Positions 1-13,000 of a stretch of DNA of 64,000 nucleotides are shown in pieces. The stretch's first letter is position 1; each line of letters starts with the position of its first letter. This stretch comes from Cladopsammia gracilis (lineage: Eukaryota; Cnidaria; Anthozoa; Scleractinia; Dendrophylliidae): positions 915,001 through 979,000 of the forward strand of contig JAJGOT010000312.1 of NCBI GenBank assembly GCA_022457155.1. The letters run 5' to 3'. The position numbers were made by a program, and so were the translations under genes. The notes under the pieces are model-generated. The model ran no database searches. It saw only the letters and a program-made list of their open reading frames with translations, and was not told the DNA's origin.

Positions 1-470
1 ATTTTGATAAATGGAGCGGGCCCGGGGAGGGGGGAGGGAACTTCCTACAATGGGCTATACGGGGATGCTCCGCCCGAAAGGGGTACCTTTTTGAGGCTGG
101 AGGTATATGAAAGGGTAGGGATTTCACAAGTTGAAGTATATGAAAGGGTAGGGATTTCATGAAGTATAGGAAAGGTTAGGGAAAACACGAGTTGAAGTAT
201 AAAAAGTGTAGGGAAAACTGCCATTTAAGTATTATAAAAAGGGCCTTCCAAAATTTATCAAACAGACGCAAGTAAAGGCGCTAAATGAAAGGGGTAACAT
301 TTTCAAAGAGAGGTACATGAAAGGGGTACCATTTTCAATGAAAAGTATATGAAAGGGGTACCTTTTCTGTCAAAAAAAGTATATGAAAGGGTAAGGGTTC
401 GGACTTCGGGGCGGAGCATCTCCGTACAAAACTTTGTTGAGTACCCCCCCCCCCCCGCCCCCCGGGGATC
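1..470. repeat. GTACTCC-family short inverted-repeat element, copy 1
   Basis: The stretch starts with a GC-rich CCCGGGG-type end, then 'ggggatgctccgccc', several 'tatatgaaagggtaggg' and 'gaaaggggtacc' units, and finishes near 470 with 'gagtacccccc...ccgggg'. The same block occurs inverted at 7318-7728 and interrupted at 63538-63926. It is a non-autonomous element without coding capacity; short open frames here are frame noise. Confidence 0.65.
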
Positions 471-1569
471 GGGTCACGAAATACGGAGTGTTTATAATTA
501 TATGAAAAAAAAAAAACCGCAATCCCATGTCAAATAATTTCCAACAAATTTGATATCTGAAAAATTGACGAATGGTTAACTGGAACTTCTGAAGAACTTC
601 ATTCTTTCTTAATTTCGCGAAAATGAGGGAGTTGTGTTTCGCGAGTAGTAATTTTCGCGATAGGAAGGAAGTGAACAAAAGTGTATTTAATTTCGTGATT
701 TTGTCATTTCCTTAATCTCCCAAGTCCTAAAGGAATATTCACAAAACAGCTATACAGAACAAGAAGAAATTATATTTTGAAGGGTACTAGCTTCTGGAAA
801 TTACCAAAAATAGTTTAAAACGACCTATAAACCGGCCAAGATTTTGGACTTAAAGTACCCTTGTAAGTTACATATACTTTTAGAAAAGGGGACCTGAATT
901 ACAACAAGATAAATTAATTTAGCTTCCATGGTAACATAAACAAAACAGAACATAACAGCTTGCTATGCACGAAATCAAGACCAGAGAGGAATTATTTTCA
1001 AGAATTTTAAGGACAGAAGTGACAGCTTTAATTCAGGATAATTACCATCAATTCATAACACACGACCTTTATAATTTATGATTGTTTTCTTATATAATAT
1101 TGTATTAAATTTCCCGATTTTAATTTTCGCGACTTTTTCCAAAACGAACGCGCGAAATTAGTAAGAATAAGGGAGGTAATTTTTTTTCAGTATAATCTAG
1201 GCTTCAAAGGCCACTCCCTCCCCCCCCCCCGCCCCCCTCCCCCCCCCCCAAAAAAAAGTGCAATCGCGTTTTAATTTTTACTAAATTTGTTTGTAAAACC
1301 TGTCAAAATTTGCGGGAAATTTTCTTAGACGAATGCATGGAAAAGTTGAAACGCGATTCGGTCAAAACTCGCACCATTTTCTGAATCAATCAGAAGTTAG
1401 ACTGAAACCAATTGTGAGTCACTTGCTTGCACAAGTTTTTCTGTACTTAGTCCCGGCAACGTGTGTTTCCTTTGAGTTGTTTTTTGGATTCCAGTTGGAT
1501 TATCCTCATCTGTTGTGGTTAGACATTGTGTAATTGAAAACCCCTCCATGTAACTTACACTTAACTTAC
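471..1569. other. No gene seen; intronic DNA of the dioxygenase gene
   Basis: AT-rich sequence with a poly-C tract around 1210-1250. It lies downstream of exon 3 of the minus-strand dioxygenase gene, so it should be intron 3. I searched it for the next family exon (the segment after the 'FIDVG' block) and saw none; the remaining exons are presumably beyond the left edge. Confidence 0.5.
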
Positions 1570-3398
1570 TCTATCATGAGCCTTGCCAATTTCATATGAA
1601 ATTCACCAAACATGTCCGCACCAACGTCAATGAACTGAAATCGTGTGGTTGATAAAAGATTAAACATTTCAGGATGTTTCTCTTTCAACTCCTCTGCAAT
1701 ATGAAAGCCATCCACAAATTGATTAGCACCTCCTTTACTTGACACTTGCTCGATACAGTGAAGCATTTGAACCTAAAGAGGACAAATTATTAGAAAATAT
1801 TTTTGGCATTTTTTGGAAGCAAATAATGTATTTAGCAACCTGTCCAAACTGTTTTTCAATTCGAAAGTTCCAGTCACTTTCGCTGGCCATCTTTTGGAAC
1901 TTCAGGAACACAAGAGACTTCTACCAGTCCCTTTTCAAGAAAACAAGCTCGGTGAGACTGGAGCGAGCGAATGAGCCGAGGGGAAACTAGGGGAGAGGCG
2001 AGAGCCCCCTCGGTTCGCATTGCTTTTCGCTCGCTCTCCGCTCGGATCGCCGATCGCGTATTTGCTCGCCCACTCGATTATCCAGAGAGGGACTGCTAGC
2101 AGTCTACCGAGCCCTCGGTTTGCATTACTTTTCACTCGCTCGGCGCTCCAATCGCCGATCGCGTATTTGGTCGCCCACTCGACTATCCAGAGAGGGACTG
2201 CTAGCAGTCTAAAATGCAAGAAGTACGACCGAAAAACATCGCAAAGAATGCCTGGACATCATTAATTATTCATGATGACCTTTGATTCTCCCATTGGGCA
2301 TTACAAAAGTGTTTTTTAACAGAATTCAAAAACTCATAAATAATTCATGAGCATATCAGCCAATCACACGACGCAAATCGATCACATGTATGAGCCTTTA
2401 TACCTGGTAATCTACGGTCATTATGAAAAGCCTGGTGGCGGCTTTGATTTCAGTCACAGGGGAGTTCGGGGCTGAATGGGCAAACAATGCAATTATCGCT
2501 GAATTTTTAATGAGAATGATTTTAAAATGACCGTGATATTTATATTAAGATCACACGTAATCTTTATATAAAGATTACTGATATGGGTAGTAATTGTTCA
2601 GGATTCTTAATGCAACAAATGGTGACTTTAATATTTTTGTGCAGTACTGTTTTACGAAATCTGGTCTTTCGCCATTCTATTTGGAATCTTTTCAACAAAA
2701 TAAACAACCAACAGTTTAACAAGTGAGCCGTTATTTGAATGACACCAGCGCCCTCGTGTAAATTGCCAGGTAAGCGACTGGTTCGCAGATGCAAGCTGCT
2801 TATTTCTACTCGTTCTCTACCTCTCAAAAAAAAATTGTCAGCCGTTTTATCTACCGTACCTGACAACTTTAGTATAGCATTTTTTCAGTAGATGTTTTCC
2901 CTCAGAACTATAAAATCCCAAAACTTTCGACAGGAGCCGGGAAGCAATGGTCACTTCGTCGAAGACTTGGCACATGTGTTGTATGCTAATCAGTCTAGTC
3001 TACTTGTTTTTCTCGTATGCTAATTTACTCTTTGCACAAAAGCGCAATTGTTTTAATTCCGAAGGGACACGCTTTTGAAAGAATGTTTTTGAAGCCGTTC
3101 AAAAAACTCGCAGCACATGTATTATCATGTGTAAAAACTCTCGGCTTCGCCTCGAGTTTTTAAACCTGATAATACACTGCTGCTCGTTTTTCAAACTATA
3201 CATAAAATCATCGATCGATATTTCTGCCGACAAATAAAATGCAGCCGACCGAACTCATAAATATCTTTTGATTACACAACACAGCTGTGACCATTATAGC
3301 CCTTTGTTTCTCACAACGAACGTGTTTTTATTAAGGAGAAGAATCCGGTGTGTGTGTGTGTGTGATGTGTGTGTGTGTGTGATGTGTGTGTGTGTGTG

Positions 3399-3434
<36 letters not shown>

Positions 3435-3453
3435 TGGGGGGGGGGTACTCGTA

Positions 3454-3487
<34 letters not shown>

Positions 3488-4023
3488 GTTATTGTTAAGG
3501 GTCTAAAAAATCTTTTTCGACCAATAGCGAATGTTCATTCTTATAAATTGAGAAACAACTTGAACAATTTGTTTGTTCATAGACCCCGAAAGGAAGCGGG
3601 AAAGTGTAGCTTTAACTATCGGGGCACTGTTCTTTGGAATGGCCTATCAAATGAAATCAAAACTGAGCCATCTATCGCATCCTTTAAAGCCGCCTTATAG
3701 TAATTTTAATCTTATAGGTAAACATAGAAAAATTCATTAGTATTGTAATTTTAATTAGAAATTTTTAACAAGTTTAGGGATACTGTGTTTTTAAATAAAG
3801 CTATGATGATGATGATGATGATGATGATGATCAGCTATGCCATGCTGATGAGGCCTAACAAGGGTTTAGGCTGAAACAGCTGTCCATGTCACACTCATGT
3901 CATATGAAGTCATTATAATATTGTCATATCATAAAGTGATGCACATCAAGCAAATGTAACAGAGATTCCAACCCCATATGATGGAAAATAGGGAGTAATT
4001 ATTAGCGCCGTAGGCGCTCGTCA

Positions 4024-4054
<31 letters not shown>

Positions 4055-7000
4055 TCCGGGGGCATGCCCCCCCGGGAAATTTTGCAAATTTAGGTTCTCT
4101 CAAGTGCCATTTGCTGCATTTTGACATCATTCCGGCCTGAGTTATTCTATAAGGTCTATTCTCATCACACACATCTTTGTGCTTTTCTTTACTGTCGTTA
4201 ATCCACCTTTTCAGGCACTACCTGCACAAGACCTCTGTTTAGCTTGTGAGGAATCATGTACTTTCTTCATGAATACATCGTCGAAGAAGAAATTGGCAGA
4301 CTGAGAATAGCTGCGAGAATGTATAGAGGTTCCCAAGCACCTCTTCCCTCTATACCGCCTTTCTACTTCCTCTGCTCACAGCTTTGATATTTCCTCTTGG
4401 CATTTGGATTCAAGGGCATTAAACTCATCTTGAGTAAGTGATAAGACCTGATCTTGATTAAGGCCCCCAAATAGAGGCACCTTTGGAACAGGAAGGGAAC
4501 GGCCGTCACCAGTTGCTTCATTCAAGCTTCTCATGACCTGTTCAGCAATGTGTGACCTTGAGTCATTAGGTGCATAATGAATGCGAGCCTGTAAATCTAA
4601 ATTGAAAATTTGGAAATATTCGGCCATCCTAATTTGAACCAGCCTCTCATGAGATGACACACCTGGGTCAGCATCACTTGTCTGGATATCTATGGGTCTA
4701 TTAAAGATACCACCAAATCCAGAGTTTAAAAGGAAGCAAGAGAAGAATAGTTACAGTTTCGTTGGTGATTTTGTACAGCTCTCAGTCTAAATAATAAAAT
4801 AGCTTTGTAACATTTTTTTCTTCCTTACAGCACTTTCTTCCGACAAGCGCTTGCAGGAAATTTTTTTTCAAAATCACCCATCCCCCCTCAAAAGTTAAAT
4901 GGTCGGCCCCTAAGCAGGGTTTTATAGTTATACCCAAGCAGGGTCCATGGGTTAATTTTAAGTTTACAAACAAACAACCAATCGGAATGTGACAATTATT
5001 TTCGCACGTGCGAGATGAGCATATATAAATATGCAAAATAAAAACCAAGCGTGAAGCGTGGGGGAAACCAAAAACAACAAACAAAAAAATTTACATACAA
5101 CAAGGTTGCAACACGTGTACCCAGCGTCGAGCATCCGTTATTTCAGCTTATTTCTCATTTTTCTCCGACGGTTTGCCGCAAAAAAAAAAAAAAAAAAAAA
5201 AAAAAATAAGAAGAAAAACTAGACACACTTTACGTCGGTCAGCCATGTTGACATTTCACGGATCAACAATAAGGGCCGTCACGAACCTCTTTTAATTCTG
5301 ACGTCATCCATAGGCTAATTAGAACTAACTGTAGTTAACTGCGTGGTGTGACCGCAAAGTCGACCGAAAGCACTAACTACAGCTAGGTATGACGTCACGT
5401 AATTTGAGACTAACTTAAGTTAAACTTTAGTTACGTCGTAGATGTGACCGCAGCCACTAAGAGGCTCCAAGCAACCTACACTCATGCGCATGCGTAAGAA
5501 AGTTTTATGATATATTTGAAACATGATAAGAAGATGTCCGACATGGAGAAGAGTTACTCCTTTCATTCAGTCATCGTTCCTGCAAACCACGTTGTTTACC
5601 ATTGAATGTTTTGTAAATGAAGGCTGTACCACAATGAAGCCAGTGATTCTTCTACGTCTTATATATAAAGCGTTTTCACTTGACGTCATAGCCGCCATAT
5701 TGTTGTTCCCGTACAAAAGAATTTTAATTAACTTCTTTTGTTAGGAACACCAACATGGCTGCCATGGCCTTTGTCATTTGAGTCCCACGGGACTGAAGGT
5801 CACGTGAGTGAAAACGTTCTATACCAAACGTGAACATTAGTAATGTAAGTATGGTTGTAGGAGACGCTGTCGTGACACTTCAGTAACGCTGTTTTACCGG
5901 AAGTGAAGTAGCCGGAAGTCACTAAACAGGAAGCTGTGAACCGGAAGAGCACAATTTAAAATATGCGTGCATAAATTTGCATGCAAAATCGGACACCAAA
6001 AAAAAAAAAAAAAAAAGGAAAAACGGAGGCCATTTTATAACTCATGCATGAGTAATAATCAAGTAAAACAATTTCTAACAACATAGTGTGACAAAAATTA
6101 ATAAAAGACTTTCATGCTTTTGCCACTACCACAAAAAGTGTGTTCAAACTTGTCACCCGCCTTCGAAACTATATATTGCAAAACAAACAATCAGGTTTTA
6201 CAATTTTTAAAAAAACAGTGACAAAAATTAATATTCGGCCTTTGAAATGGGTGGCTATATCACAAAACAAATAAGCGATGTTTTCCGTAATTTATAGCAT
6301 TTTAAAGCACCAAACTGACTTCACAACAGTAACTCGGACTGTAACTTCCACTACCTCGGATTTCCCGCTAAATCGGAAAGCCCTAATTTATGCGTGAAGA
6401 CATTCCGACATTCAAGTCTAGTCATAATCACTTCGCTCACGCAAAGATTGCAGACATTAAGGAGCACTCGTTACTTTTGTTCAAAGAGAGTGGAGAGCGT
6501 GGCGATCGATAGAAAATGACGCGCGCGTGAGCCACGAGGAACGAACAAAAGAATTGAGCCGAAGAACTGAAAAAAATTTCTTAGGTTGGTGCCATTCTCG
6601 ATCAATCGTTGCACGCTCTATTTTCTTTGAAAAAAAAATGCTAGCAGTCTAAAACTTGCACGGAGATTCGTTTGCTGACACCAATTTAAATTTGTATGTG
6701 CATCGAGCAGTCTTATATGCGGGTAATCCTGTGATTTTGAGAAACAAAAGCTGACAACAATGGCGCTCATCGTTCATTGTTTGCTTTTCCGTCCCACTTC
6801 ATGTTAATGAGTATAGCGGTGCGTGCCCGGCGACCATTTTTGAGCGTCTATGAATAATAAAGAGCAATATATCTGATCTAGAAATTTTCTGCGCTGTAAG
6901 TAAATGTCCCGAGAACAACAGGCATTCTGGGCGATGGAAAAACGATTTCCCGTAATCGGATTGAAAAACGGTTCGGACAGGTTAATAAATGTTTTGAATA

Positions 7001-10000
7001 TACCGTATCACTGTTTACGCAATTTCTTAGAACCGGAAGTCTAAGTTCTGTGCTGAACGCGCGAAAACCGGAAGTACAAGGACGCTGACCATTGCGTGAC
7101 ATGGAGTTACACGTGAAGTGAAACAAAAGTTTACTGCTGCACCTATTTTCAAAGACTTTTGTAATGGTGTAATATAATCGCTTAGGTGGGAGTGAGACGC
7201 GTTCATCGTGAGGAGAAACTAGGAAATCTGTGACTGTGAAACCTATTTAAAAATCTTCGGATAATCAGGCCGACTGTCAATTTGTGAGAAACTCGTTCAT
7301 GACACGGGGTAGGTGACCCCACCCCCCCCCCCCCCCGGGGACTCAACAAAGTTTTGTACGGGGATGCTCCGCCCCGAGGTCCGAACCCTTACCCTTTCAT
7401 ATACTGTTTTTGACAGAAAAGGTACCCCTTTCATATACCTTTCACCGAAAATGGTACACCTTTCATATAGCCTTTACGTGCGTCTGTTTGATAAATTTTG
7501 GAAGACCCTTTTCATAATACTTAAATGGCAGTTTTCCCTACACTTTTTATACTTCAACTCGTGTTTTCCCTAACCTTTTCTATACTTCGTGAAATCCCTA
7601 CCCTTTCATATACTTCAACTAGTGAAATCCCTACCCTTTCATATACCTCCAGTAAAAAGGTACCCCTTTCGGGCGGAGCATCCCCGTATAGCCCATTATA
7701 GGGAGTACCCCCGCCCCCTCTCCCCGGGAGGTGACTTTTGTACATGTAAATGCTAAGGCAACGGCCCAGTGAATAATATTGGCTTATAATCTGATAATTA
7801 GTGATAAGAAAAAGAATACTAAAAATAAGTCGAGTTCCACAATTTTGTTCATGTTGGAATACTGGATTGCTGGATTGCTAGACTGTAGTCACACACAAGA
7901 AATATTACAGCATGTCACATATTGTGACACTGTCAAAATCTATCTGAAGGCAAGTAGCTGCACGAGAGGGGAGGGGCATACTACTCAAAACATTTATGTC
8001 GGGATGTGTGGCTCACCTCTTAAAAGCCTTACCCAGTTTCAATCCATAATATGTGATTTTCACTACCTTTTTAAATGCTACACATATTTTCAGACCGCAC
8101 ATTTTCAAGCCGCACACACCTACATAGCTTATATAGGGGAGTACCCCCTCCCGATGGGTAGCTGCAATGACCGCAGACCGAAGGTAGGAGTCAGTTATAT
8201 TCTCTCGAAACCATTGCAAAATCTTATATGTGCAAGTCAAACCACAATTTCATTACACCCCCAATTCTGATTTACAACTTACCCCAGGTACATAATCGTA
8301 GTAAGGCAAGTCGACATGAAGCGGGAGAAACTGCGAGGTGTATGCCAGATTGTTAGCATCAAACTTTGCATGCACTTCAAAGTAATGGCTGCAAATTAAA
8401 ATTATCATAAATGTTAGTTTCACGCCTTTACATTTCGATGTGCCTTTTGTAACAGTCGCAGAGGAGGGGCTAGGGCAGTTTGCATGCAAACACACAATAC
8501 ATTGAACTTTATGGGAGTATAGGATTTGTTTACATCGGTACTTCCATGGCAACGGAATGGCGACCCTCCGAAATTCACAAGTTGCGAAGTTTCCCTAGAT
8601 CGAGAGAATATTTGTAAAACCCGCTAGTGGACTAGTTGATTAGACTATGGGCTTCAACTGGACAAAGTTTAAAAGAAATGTATGAGAGCGTTTTTGAAAT
8701 GTTTGGGGATGAAGTTTTGGGGATCATAAATACAGTGAAAAACATACTTGGCTAATGTCTAAAGAAAACGATGCGCGTTGGGAATGTAGTTTCATCTCAT
8801 AGTATTTTGATTCCATTTGAAATTGCGTGTGAAAAAGTGAGGGGGTTGCTTTGGCCGATTGCCGAAAGAAGGATTTGATTAGCGTCCGTTCAGCTGCTCT
8901 TGTTGCCATTTTTGTATGTAATTTGGTCTACACCAACAAATGTGATGATAATTTGGAAACCGCTAGATAATTTTTTTTAAAAATTTGACAATCTTGAGAT
9001 TAATTATCAATTTATATGGTCTGCATGTTTCAAGAACATTGAAGACATGCAAGGTAATAAAATAGGGCCTCAATGTACCAATTTATTCCCGCAGATTTTT
9101 TTACAAGTGAGCATCCTCGTTGTTCACGAGTATTGTGTATGTTGTGGTGCAATTTTGTCCTTGGTGCAAATTTTATTTTCCTTTGTTTTGGGGTATGGTA
9201 ATGTATGATAATGTATGATAATGAGTTTTAAACAAAGGAAAATAAAATTTGCACCAAGGACAAAATTGCACCACAACATATACACGTGCAAAACTTTAGC
9301 AAAAAATTTATTTGCATCGAACAGAACGTTCGATTGCTTCCCGAAGAATTTTCAGAAACATGCTGGTAACTGGCTTGCGTTTACGAATAGCAATGACAGC
9401 AGTGCTGATGAAGACAACGTCGGAAACGTTAAGTTTCATCAAGTGGGATGCAGAAATAATTACTGATCCTCATCAAATCCCATTGTTCTCTCTCTGCATT
9501 ATATCAACGATTGCAGCGTGATTAGGAGTTTTGATTCCAAGTGTCTGAGAAAAACGGGGGCGGTCCTTTTTGTTAGCAAGGGAAATTATCAGGGGTAATA
9601 CTAAACGTGCTAAAACAGACTAACTGCAATATTTTTTATATTGCAGTGTGCACGCTGCAATATTAAAAATATTGCAGCGTGCACACTGCAATATTAAAAA
9701 AAAATTGCAGTTAGCCCGTTTTTACCAGGTTTAAGTATCCCGCCCTGATGATTTCGTTATTAAAAGACCGTTTGGGTCTTACCCTTATTATTTTTGCCGC
9801 TAACATTTGTTTAAATTGGAATCCCACTATGTAATGTACAACTGAAGATAAAACTTTCTAAAATAAACAGTACACAAGAAAACTATTCCAGGAGATATGT
9901 TAACACAAAGATATTCAATTTATTATAAATCGTAACTTGTTTACACCTCATACAAGGACTGATTACAAACTTCACTTGTTTCTTTTTCCTTTTGGCTTAT

Positions 10001-13000
10001 GCAAAGCTCGCAAATAAAACACGTTATCGCTGACTTCCATTGGGACATGAGACATATATTTCTTATACAGTTCAACCGGGCAACGATCTACATTAGTCAA
10101 ATTCTTATATGCCCGAACAACTTTCCTTTTGATACGCAAATGGCCCAATCCCCCATTATTAGTCTTGCTTATATCCTCGGTGTACTGCAAAAATTCACTC
10201 CCCGATGCGAACTCTGCGTGATAAAAATCGCTGATTCGTCTTCCGATGAATCCTCCATGCTTCCAACAAGTGAGCTAGGTACTGAATAAAATGACTGAGT
10301 ACTCTGGGTTATAAAGTATGCAAATTTTTGTGAACATTCTCGTCAACAACAAATAAATTCAATACTAATGTTCACACATGATCGTAGTTACATAATCCTC
10401 ACAACAACTGAGGAATTGAGGGTTATGTAATGTATAGTGTACGTAGTCACAAGAAGTGCTAATTTCATTGTTATAGCTGTATTCAAAATCAATGTAACAG
10501 CCAAAGGGGCGGCTAAAATCGAGGATATAATGTATAGGGAGAACAATACGATTTTGTGAGGATAAATTGTCATTAGCTAAATAATCTTCACAACAACTGA
10601 GGATTTGGGGGTTACGTAATGGCCACCACACTGTATACGTAGCAACAATAAGTGCTAATTTCATTGTTATAACTGTATTCAAAATGAAAACAACAGCCAA
10701 AGGGGTGGCTAAAATCGAAGATACAATGCAGAAAGAAAACAATGGGTTTTGATGAGAAACAGTAATTATGATAGATAATTACTTCGGCTCACAGCATTAT
10801 TAGGTATATTGCAGGCAGCTTCGGGAATAATGAACATAAGTGCAGTGGGTAAAAAGAAGAAAAAGGGTTAAAGGAAAAATCCATTGAGCCAGAAACAAGT
10901 GAAGTTTGTAATCAGTCCTTGTATGAGGTGTAAACAAGTTACGATTTATAATAAATTGAATATCTTTGTGTTAACATATCTCCTGGAATAGTTTTCTTGT
11001 GTACTGTTTATTTTAGAAAGTTTTATCTTCAGTTGTACATTACATAGTGGGATTCCAATTTAAACAAATGTTAGCGGCAAAAATAATAAGGGTAAGACCC
11101 AAACGGTCTTTTAATAACGAAATCATCAGGGCGGGATACTTAAACCTGGTAAAAACGGGCTAACTGCAATTTTTTTTTAATATTGCAATGTGCACGCTGC
11201 AATATTTTTAATATTGCAGCGTGCACACTGCAATATAAAAAATATTGCAGTTAGTCTGTTTTAGCACGTTTAGTATTACCCCTGATAATTTCCCTTGCTA
11301 ACAAAAAGGACCGCCCCCGTTTTTCTCAGACACTTGGAATCAAAACTCCTAATCACGCTGCAATCGTTGATATAATGCAGAGAGAGAACAATGGGATTTG
11401 ATGAGGATCAGTAATTATCTATTAAATAACACGCTTTGACAATGGTTTATGATTATCTCTCTCTGGTAATTTGTTGCAATCGGCGTAGCATCTGTTCCTT
11501 ATCTAGATATAAAATAGCGCAAAGCAGAATGGATGGGTATCATTCCATGGGTATTATTCCATCAGCCAAACTTAAACGCTGTGTAAAATTTGATGTTTGT
11601 TTTAGAATTCTGTACAAAACAAGAAAAAATCCAAGCTTTCTGCTCTATCAAGGATTGTGTCGAATTGTGTATCTCGCGAACCACGTATCATGTCATGTCA
11701 TTTACAGTTCAAGTTGGATTTTTCTCGTTTTGTACAGAATTTTAAAACGAACATCAGATTTTATACAGTATTTAATTTTCTTGATTAGTCTTTCTGATAT
11801 TATCCAGTGTGTCCCCTGGTTACAGAAGGACAGGGCAACCGAGTATGAAAATATTTATATTAACTTATCCAAAACTTGTAGATCCTGCATACAGTAACGT
11901 TTTGAAATAAGTCATGAAATAAAAAGCAAGATGTCATAGCTGACTGGTGATATAATCAATCATGTCCCTCTGAGCAGTACTATTTCCTTAGATAATATCG
12001 CCCAAAGGGACAAGACCACTGAGCACCAAAATATATCTGGTAACTCATCGTGAGCTGGTGCACACCTATAACAAGCAAAGCCTGAAATAAGTTGTAAGGT
12101 AAAAACCCACATGTGAGTGATGTAAATGGATAATATCATTTAGTGTGTCCCCTGGACGGTATTAGGTACTTTCTTAGGTTATACCGCCACAGGGACAAGA
12201 CAACTTTCAAGAATAAAAATATTCCTGATTAAAGAAATAAAACACAAACAGCGGTGATAAACATGGTAAAGCAGCGCATTTTTATAATAAACTTGACGTT
12301 TCGTATGCTAAGCGACATACATTTTCAAAAGTAACCGTTGCAGTGTTTGAAAACTGTTTATATACAGTTAAACCTCTATTAAGCGGCCCTCTATTAAGCG
12401 GTCACCCTCAATCAAGCGGTCACTTATCAAATCCCCAGAAATCACTTCCCACATTTATTGTAAATTTGACCTCTTTTAAGGGGTCACCTCTATTAAGCGG
12501 ACGCGGTCACCGTTTAGACTTCCCAATTAGCTAATTTTATTGTTTTTGACCTCTATTAAACGGTCACCTAATTATTTTACAATGCAGTATTTTTGACAAG
12601 ACGGTACTAGCATGTCCAGTTTCTTTTAAAAGCTCATTAAACACAACATGATTGGTGTAATTGGCGCGAGAATGCATACGTTTGGGCGAATAGGCTTGTG
12701 TGGACAGTAACAAAGGCAGAGGAACAAGCTGAACAGCTGAAAAACTTTGCAGAGTTTAATGGTCACGAAGAACTTTCACTGGCATTAAGCAAAGCGTGTG
12801 ATTTGCTACACAGCATCCCACAGCATTAAGCTACCCGGTCCTAAAGCACAGTTAGTCTCCTAGACCTCCTCGTCACGCCTCGTCACGGCTCGTCACGCAA
12901 TGCTCCTCCGGGAGGAGCATTGCGTGAGCCCTAAAAACGGCTGCGTGGGAGACTAAAGCACAGTCAGCCATTACTGATTTTTTCGCTTCCTCTTAAATGT

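Larger units (their letters stand above)
9456..11418. mobile_element. 1.96-kb element with 527-bp almost identical inverted arms
   Basis: Left arm 9456-9982 and right arm 10892-11418 are reverse complements; the only clear difference I found by eye is one base in the subterminal block near 9660/11187. Both start 'ataattactgatcctcatc'. Each arm has internal small palindromes built from 'ctgcaatattaaaaatattg'. The 909-bp core holds a Crypton-type recombinase remnant (9972-10255) and a duplicated ~190-bp segment (10380-10745) that itself resembles the arm end. I see no obvious target duplication at the borders. The arm identity implies a recent event. Confidence 0.8.

Noticed and set aside
349..537. 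62-aa frame with a proline run
   Set aside because: Runs through the GC-rich end of a repeat element and a poly-A tract.
1333..1533. Plus-strand 66-aa frame next to dioxygenase exon 3
   Set aside because: Lies in the presumed intron, no recognisable motif; also checked as a source of the next dioxygenase exon on the minus strand without success.
3386..3496. Cys-Val repeat followed by poly-Ile in a plus-strand frame
   Set aside because: Direct translation of (GT)n and (ATT)n microsatellites.
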